Below, piece after piece: positions 60,520 to 64,000 of a DNA stretch of 64,000 nt (within the stretch, counting starts at the first letter, position 1; the number at the start of each line of letters is the position of its first letter). The stretch spans positions 60,239 to 124,238 of the forward strand of contig CAZRBG010000009.1 of assembly GCA_964598225.1 (NCBI GenBank), written 5' to 3'. The stretch is from SG8-4 sp964598225 (GTDB lineage Bacteria; Planctomycetota; Phycisphaerae; Sedimentisphaerales; Anaerobacaceae). A program made the translations under genes and the position numbers. The notes under the pieces were generated by a model. That model was not told the origin of the DNA. It saw only the letters and a list, made by a program, of their open reading frames with translations, and searched no databases.

Positions 60520-60732
60520 TTAGAAGAGGGGCTGTCCGATTCTTTCCTCGATCTCTCGCATTACCTCGTTGAGGTAGACGTTGCCGTCTTCGCCGGCTAC
60601 GGTGTATCCGGCTCTTTGCATAAGGCCAGCGACTTCTTTCGGCTCCATGCCGTGCTGCTCGACCAGGGCTTCAAAGATCTCGTCCAGCTTCCGCCTCACG
60701 CGCTCTATTCTGTCCGGTTCGAGAATCTCCAT
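60520..60732 (-). CDS. Small acidic protein of unknown function
   Basis: A 70-residue, highly charged and helix-rich protein: MEILEPDRIERVRRKLDEIF, then VEQHGMEPKEVAGLMQRAGY and a C-terminal REIEERIGQPLF. The composition and codon pattern look genuinely coding. There is no recognised domain, signal or membrane segment. A second small gene lies 65 nt upstream on the same strand, and both might be one transcript reading toward tRNA-Tyr. Confidence 0.6.
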   Translation of the reverse strand: MEILEPDRIERVRRKLDEIFEALVEQHGMEPKEVAGLMQRAGYTVAGEDGNVYLNEVMREIEERIGQPLF

Positions 60733-60797
60733 AACCCACTCTTTCGCAAGAAAGATCTGGTGCCTGAATGACTCCGGATCGACGAGATCAGCCGCAT

Positions 60798-61049
60798 TCA
60801 GTTATGCACGGTCACTTCAGCTTCCATGCAACGCTTACATCTGCGGGCCTTATCGGCCAGTGCGGCCAGCATAGACCTATGCTGCTCGTCCTCCGTTCGA
60901 CAGACTGTATCGCCCAGGCGTTCGATTGTCAAGTGGAGCTTGATCAACTGGCGATGTGTTGTTGCCGGATTGTGGCGATCGGTATCGCCAAAGCTGTTTT
61001 CAAGGTCCTCGATGTAGCCGGCAATAAGTTTAACTTCGGCGTTGTCCAT
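60798..61049 (-). CDS. Small protein with C-terminal CxxC, unknown function
   Basis: An 83-residue protein starting at ATG 61049, chosen because AGGAGGG lies five bases upstream; a much longer frame to 61256 lacks this. It reads MDNAEVKLIAGYIEDLENSF, then a helical segment (HRQLIKLHLTIERLGDTVC) and ends with KARRCKRCMEAEVTVHN, where the CKRC pair could bind a metal. No family is recognised. It lies upstream of the 70-residue gene on the same strand. Confidence 0.6.
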   Translation of the reverse strand: MDNAEVKLIAGYIEDLENSFGDTDRHNPATTHRQLIKLHLTIERLGDTVCRTEDEQHRSMLAALADKARRCKRCMEAEVTVHN

Positions 61050-61512
61050 AATGCCCTCCTGCAGTGGCTTCGCCGGGCGCGGCATGTGCTGGGGATTATC
61101 GCAGGAAGGAATATAGTAAAAACTACATCTCTCATCGGAGCACTCCTTCGCTATAGAAAACGACCTCCCGGAGCCACGCACGCATGTTATTAGAGTCTCT
61201 TTTGCCTCTTGAAAGGGCCCTCTTCGCCGGCAAGAAGGCTCGATTCGGAAAGCCAATCACCCTCTCACCGCTTCTCCATATTCTTGCCATTTCGCGATAT
61301 TACACAACCATCGGCGACGCCTGTCAACCATAAAGTCCTATAAAATACTGATTTTTCTTAACAAAAAACCGTCCTCATGAAGCAAAAAAGGCGATTTGGT
61401 GCCGGGAGATGAGAAATAAGTAATTACCCTAATAGATTAAAAGGCGAATTTCTGGTATATTTGTAATCAGGTGAAGCACCTCAAAGGTAAGCACAGGCCA
61501 GATGGAGAGATT
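61050..61512. other. Intergenic region around two divergent small genes
   Basis: About 460 bases with no credible gene. The sequence becomes AT-rich from 61320 onward. No strong promoter pair was found; a TATATT near 61458 has no convincing -35. The ribosome binding site of the next plus-strand gene (GGAG, 61504-61507) ends the region. Confidence 0.45.
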
Positions 61513-61761
61513 ATGGTCGTTACGCAGGAAAACAGGCAGCAAATCGAAGAAATCATCCGTACGATGCACTGCCCGAGGGATTTCAAATGCTACAAGTCGG
61601 ATTTCCAGAACATCGGCGAAGTGGGCATCGTAGGAGACGCTGTGATGCTCGAATGTATCGAGCCGCGGGGAAAAACATGTGAATTCGGTTCTCCGGAAGG
61701 TTTTGGGATAATCTGCACGTGCCCGCTTAGAAATTACATTGCCAGAAACTTCTGGCGGTAA
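61513..61761 (+). CDS. Small Cys-rich protein with conserved CPxDFxCYKSxF pattern
   Basis: An 82-residue protein from ATG 61513, which follows GGAG by five bases; an upstream GTG start would add 14 poorly conserved residues. The body has MHCPRDFKCYKSDFQNIGEV, then MLECIEPRGKTCEF and CTCPLRNYIARNF. Six Cys residues in this pattern resemble a small Cys-rich family found in anaerobic Desulfobacterota and relatives, function unknown to me. It probably binds a metal. It stands alone just upstream of the initiator tRNA. Confidence 0.65.
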   Translation: MVVTQENRQQIEEIIRTMHCPRDFKCYKSDFQNIGEVGIVGDAVMLECIEPRGKTCEFGSPEGFGIICTCPLRNYIARNFWR

Positions 61762-61818
61762 ATTGCCGCGGGCGTTGTTGCAGGTTTGAGAAAATATCTG
61801 ATTTTTCTTCCGTTGTTC

Positions 61819-61848
61819 TTGACAGAATTGTGTTTTTCCTGCTATGTT
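61819..61848 (+). promoter_or_regulatory. Promoter of the initiator tRNA
   Basis: TTGACA (61819-61824) and TATGTT (61843-61848), spacing 18 bp. The predicted start is near 61855, about 18 nt before the mature tRNA 5' end. Confidence 0.7.
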
Positions 61849-61872
61849 ACATAGTTATTCGCGAAAAATTAT

Positions 61873-61946
61873 CGCGGGGTAGAGCAGTCTGGTAGCTCGT
61901 CGGGCCCATAACCCGGAGGTCGGCGGTTCGAATCCGCCCCCCGCTA
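61873..61946 (+). tRNA. Initiator tRNA-Met (CAT)
   Basis: A 74-nt tRNA closely resembling E. coli initiator tRNA. C1 (61873) and U72 (61945) do not pair, the hallmark of bacterial initiators (most have C1-A72); discriminator A at 61946. The anticodon stem ends in three G-C pairs (TCGGG/CCCGG), the second initiator hallmark, with loop CCCATAA and anticodon CAT. No CCA is encoded. An integrase gene follows directly, so its 3' end is the likely attachment site. Confidence 0.95.
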
Positions 61947-61958
61947 TTGCTTGTAAAT

Positions 61959-61992
61959 AAAGGACTTGCGTTGAATCGCGGGTCCTTTTTTT
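61959..61992 (+). terminator. Intrinsic terminator after the initiator tRNA
   Basis: AAAGGACTTGCG (61959-61970) pairs with CGCGGGTCCTTT (61977-61988) through 12 base pairs including two G-U, with a six-base loop, and runs into seven T residues (61986-61992). It separates the tRNA transcript from the integrase gene. Confidence 0.85.
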
Positions 61993-62011
61993 ATGGCCAA
62001 AAATGGCAAGT

Positions 62012-62077
62012 TGTACATCATTTTGTACATCACTTTTTGCCAAGCCGCAAAAAAGGACTCCTAAAAACTGTACATCA
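62012..62077. repeat. Three direct repeats TGTACATCA before the integrase gene
   Basis: The nonamer TGTACATCA occurs at 62012-62020, 62024-62032 and 62069-62077, all in the same orientation; each contains the palindrome TGTACA. The first two are 12 bp apart. The third lies in the loop of the hairpin that covers the integrase ribosome binding site. Possible roles are arm-type integrase sites, excisionase sites or an operator; this is inference. Confidence 0.65.
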
Positions 62078-62088
62078 TTTTTAGGAGT
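62057..62088 (+). promoter_or_regulatory. Hairpin enclosing the integrase ribosome binding site
   Basis: ACTCCTAAAAA (62057-62067) and TTTTTAGGAGT (62078-62088) form a perfect 11-bp stem with a 10-nt loop. The right arm contains AGGAG (62083-62087), the Shine-Dalgarno for ATG 62096, so folding would hide it and lower integrase translation. Confidence 0.65.
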
Positions 62089-62095
62089 TAGAACA

Positions 62096-63277
62096 ATGGC
62101 AAGTTTGGTGCAGAGAGGTGAGACCTACTATGTTCAGTGGAGGGTAGGAAGGAAAATCAAACGAAGAAGCTTGCGGACGGACAGCCTGCAAATCGCAAAG
62201 GAAAAACTCAGACAGTTTGAATCTGCTCAGGTCCAGGGCTATGACTTGCCTTTGCCGACTCGGACCAAAGTGACAGAGATTCTCACACGGTATGTAGAGC
62301 ACATAAGGACCACTAAGACGGCCAAAAGTGCTCAGACCGATATTTACTATCTCCGGCAGGTCTTTGGGCCGATTTGCCCTGCATTGCAGATCAATAGCCG
62401 CAAGACAAGTGTCCGAGCTATGAAAAGGCCACCAAAGCCAGGACAAGACCGAAGATACAAAATGAGTACGATTGACGTTTCTTATGTGGAGGATATAACG
62501 ACTGCCGATATAGCCAACTTCATCGGCGCTCACGTAAGAAGCAGGGGGCTTGCCCCCAAAACCGCGAACAGATACCGGGAGATATTGCATACCTTCTTTA
62601 GTTGGGCAATCCGTGAGCAAGGGGTGAAAATGCCCCGCAATGAGAATCCGGTATCAAAAGCGTCAAAGTACAAAGAGCACGCTCCAAAGATACGATTTCT
62701 TACGCTTGCTCAGGTGGAGGAGCAGCTTCACGCTTTAGAACCATACCCGCAACTACGAGTCATGGTTGCGGTTTTGATTTACGCGGGACTTAGACGGGAA
62801 GAATTGCTTTGGCTTACACTTAACGACGTGGACTTAGAAGCGGGGTCCTTTGGCTTAATCCGGGTACAAGCTAAGACGGTTTGCGGTGAATATTGGCAAC
62901 CGAAAACAAAGATAAACCGAGCGGTCCCGATTAGCTCAGCCTTACGGTATTATCTTGAAAAGTATGTGCCGAGGCTAACGGCTGACAGGTGGTTTTTCCC
63001 AAGTCCACAGGGCAAGGGATATGATCCGGACAATTTTAGCCGGGACCTGCGGAACGCCAACAGAAAAGCAGGTTTACAATGGACGTGTCTGGATTTTCGG
63101 CATACTTTCGGCTCACAGCTTGCCATGAAGGGAGAATCATTGTATAAAATATCTGCGTTGATGGGAAATTCGCCGGAGATTTGCAGAAGGCATTATGCTG
63201 CTTTGATTCCGGACGTTTTGACAGAAAGTGTAGAATTTGTCCCGAACGGTAAAGTATCGACAAGGGAGGTTGTTTAA
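62096..63277 (+). CDS. Tyrosine recombinase/integrase at a tRNA gene
   Basis: A 393-residue site-specific recombinase. The N-terminal part (MASLVQRGETYYVQWRVGRK, then a SAM-like core-binding domain) is followed by the catalytic domain: Arg233 in AGLRREELLWLTL, a beta-hairpin Lys in KTKINRAVPIS, Arg335 in LDFRHTFGSQLA and nucleophile Tyr367 in RRHYAAL. The usual HxxR His is Leu332, and the second His is Asn358 (MGNSP). Start at 62096 has AGGAG eight bases upstream; a longer frame to 62003 lies before this site. Position right after the initiator tRNA marks an integrated element. Confidence 0.93.
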   Translation: MASLVQRGETYYVQWRVGRKIKRRSLRTDSLQIAKEKLRQFESAQVQGYDLPLPTRTKVTEILTRYVEHIRTTKTAKSAQTDIYYLRQVFGPICPALQINSRKTSVRAMKRPPKPGQDRRYKMSTIDVSYVEDITTADIANFIGAHVRSRGLAPKTANRYREILHTFFSWAIREQGVKMPRNENPVSKASKYKEHAPKIRFLTLAQVEEQLHALEPYPQLRVMVAVLIYAGLRREELLWLTLNDVDLEAGSFGLIRVQAKTVCGEYWQPKTKINRAVPISSALRYYLEKYVPRLTADRWFFPSPQGKGYDPDNFSRDLRNANRKAGLQWTCLDFRHTFGSQLAMKGESLYKISALMGNSPEICRRHYAALIPDVLTESVEFVPNGKVSTREVV

Positions 63278-63397
63278 GACTCCATGTCAACTCAGTTCAT
63301 TACAGACCAAAATAAGCTTGATTTCGTCTGTCTGGAGTGCTAAATTCTGGTTTTGCGGGAGAAGCGGCCCGCAAGGTGGCTTTTTGAGAAAGGCGAT

Positions 63398-64000
63398 ATG
63401 GCGGAGAAATTGCCGGTCATAATAGACAACCGAGGCGAGAACGCGGTCCTGCACGCGCTCCAAAGGCTCCTGCCCAATCTTCACCGGATGGACGTTGCCA
63501 CGGGCGTCTTTGAAGTCGGTTCTTTCTTACCCTTAGATGAGCTTTGGCAGGATTTGAAGCAGATTCGCATTCTCATGGGCGATGAGACTACAAGACGGAC
63601 AAAGCGGGAGATCGTGCAGGGGATGCTCCAAACGTCCAACGACAGCATAGAGCGGGAAAAAGAACGTGATGATGCCCTGACCGGCCTTGCAGCGGTCCGA
63701 GACGCCATTGCCCAAAAACAGATCATGCTGAGGACCTACTCCAAAGCGAAGTTTCACGCAAAATCATATCTCATGGAATCCAAGGATACCAGCCCGGTCG
63801 ATTTCGCCATTGTAGGAAGCTCTAATTTCACCAAGCCCGGCTTGACGGAGAATGTGGAGCTTAACCTGTTCAGCACCGACCAGGTCCATATCGAGAATCT
63901 TCGCAAATGGTATGAAGACGTCTGGGATGAAGGAGAGGAAGTCAAAGAGGAAATCCTCAAAGTCATCGAACCGCACCTGAAGGAATACGATCCGTTTACC
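63398..64000 (+). CDS. N-terminal part of a phospholipase-D-like, probable anti-phage helicase protein (cut by window end)
   Basis: 201 codons are open to the last base with no stop, so the gene continues outside. The start ATG 63398 follows AAGG by six bases. The first 60 residues (ENAVLHALQRLLPNLHRMDV, ATGVFEVGSFLPLDELW, KQIRILMGDET) and the half HKD motif (His120-x-Lys122 in FHAKSYL, then VGSSNFT at 139-145 and GLTENVELNL) are those of the PLD-like domain at the front of large SNF2-type helicases found in defence islands. Its place 120 nt after an integrase supports a mobile defence locus. The helicase part itself is not visible here, so the full architecture is inference. Confidence 0.75.
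   Translation, partial: MAEKLPVIIDNRGENAVLHALQRLLPNLHRMDVATGVFEVGSFLPLDELWQDLKQIRILMGDETTRRTKREIVQGMLQTSNDSIEREKERDDALTGLAAVRDAIAQKQIMLRTYSKAKFHAKSYLMESKDTSPVDFAIVGSSNFTKPGLTENVELNLFSTDQVHIENLRKWYEDVWDEGEEVKEEILKVIEPHLKEYDPFT

Noticed and set aside
61050..61256. Longer version of the 83-residue small protein
   Set aside because: The extra 69 codons have low protein-like character, and AGGAGGG marks the ATG at 61049 as the start.

Overview
The window reads as a chromosomal piece of a Planctomycetota bacterium, most likely of the class Phycisphaerae (a Sedimentisphaerales-like lineage). This is an inference from several things together: membrane-anchored and fusion-type ECF sigma factors, pseudopilin-like proteins with a G|FTLIE leader, a secreted parallel beta-helix protein, polysaccharide-active esterase and arabinofuranosidase genes, a eukaryote-like kinase/phosphatase pair, a bacterial-type ribosomal superoperon lacking uL30, and the GC level. 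No rRNA gene or CRISPR array was seen.

Region 1 (1-2145) holds the end of an unidentified gene and a secreted CE15-type glucuronoyl esterase with its own promoter. Region 2 (2146-36381) is an almost uninterrupted information-processing superoperon: tRNA-Thr, tuf, rpmG, tRNA-Trp, secE, nusG, rplKAJL, rpoBC, rpsL, rpsG, an intrinsic terminator, fusA, a strong new promoter with a roughly 490-nt structured leader, then rpsJ-rplCDWB-rpsS-rplV-rpsC-rplP-rpmC-rpsQ-rplNXE-rpsN-rpsH-rplFR-rpsE-rplO-secY-adk-map-infA-rpmJ-rpsM-rpsK-rpsD-rpoA-rplQ. Within it, uL22 carries an N-terminal XRE-like helix-turn-helix domain, S12 naturally has Arg at the streptomycin-resistance position 88, and several proteins (S5, L17, S3, L12) carry low-complexity extensions.

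Region 3 (36408-50582) is accessory: a HIT hydrolase, a minus-strand Ser/Thr kinase overlapping a metallophosphatase, a GH51 arabinofuranosidase separated from its signal peptide by a frameshift, a Cys-rich DUF6485-like protein, an ECF sigma/anti-sigma/pseudopilin operon on the minus strand, a lipoprotein FAD oxidoreductase, an ABC-2 exporter pair and an MFS transporter. Region 4 (50666-60207) has a pseudopilin-like gene behind a consensus promoter, a secreted beta-helix protein downstream of a sigma factor fused to a membrane segment and a large C-terminal domain, and a plus-strand operon of a signal-peptide-bearing hydratase-like protein, a serine/alanine-glyoxylate aminotransferase and a hydroxypyruvate-reductase-like dehydrogenase.

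Region 5 (60309-64000) has tRNA-Tyr, three small proteins of unknown function, and an initiator tRNA-Met followed directly by a tyrosine-recombinase gene whose ribosome binding site lies in a perfect hairpin. The next gene, cut by the window end, is a phospholipase-D-like protein resembling the N-terminal part of helicase-linked anti-phage proteins. This looks like the left end of an integrated defence-type island, and its cargo continues beyond position 64000.
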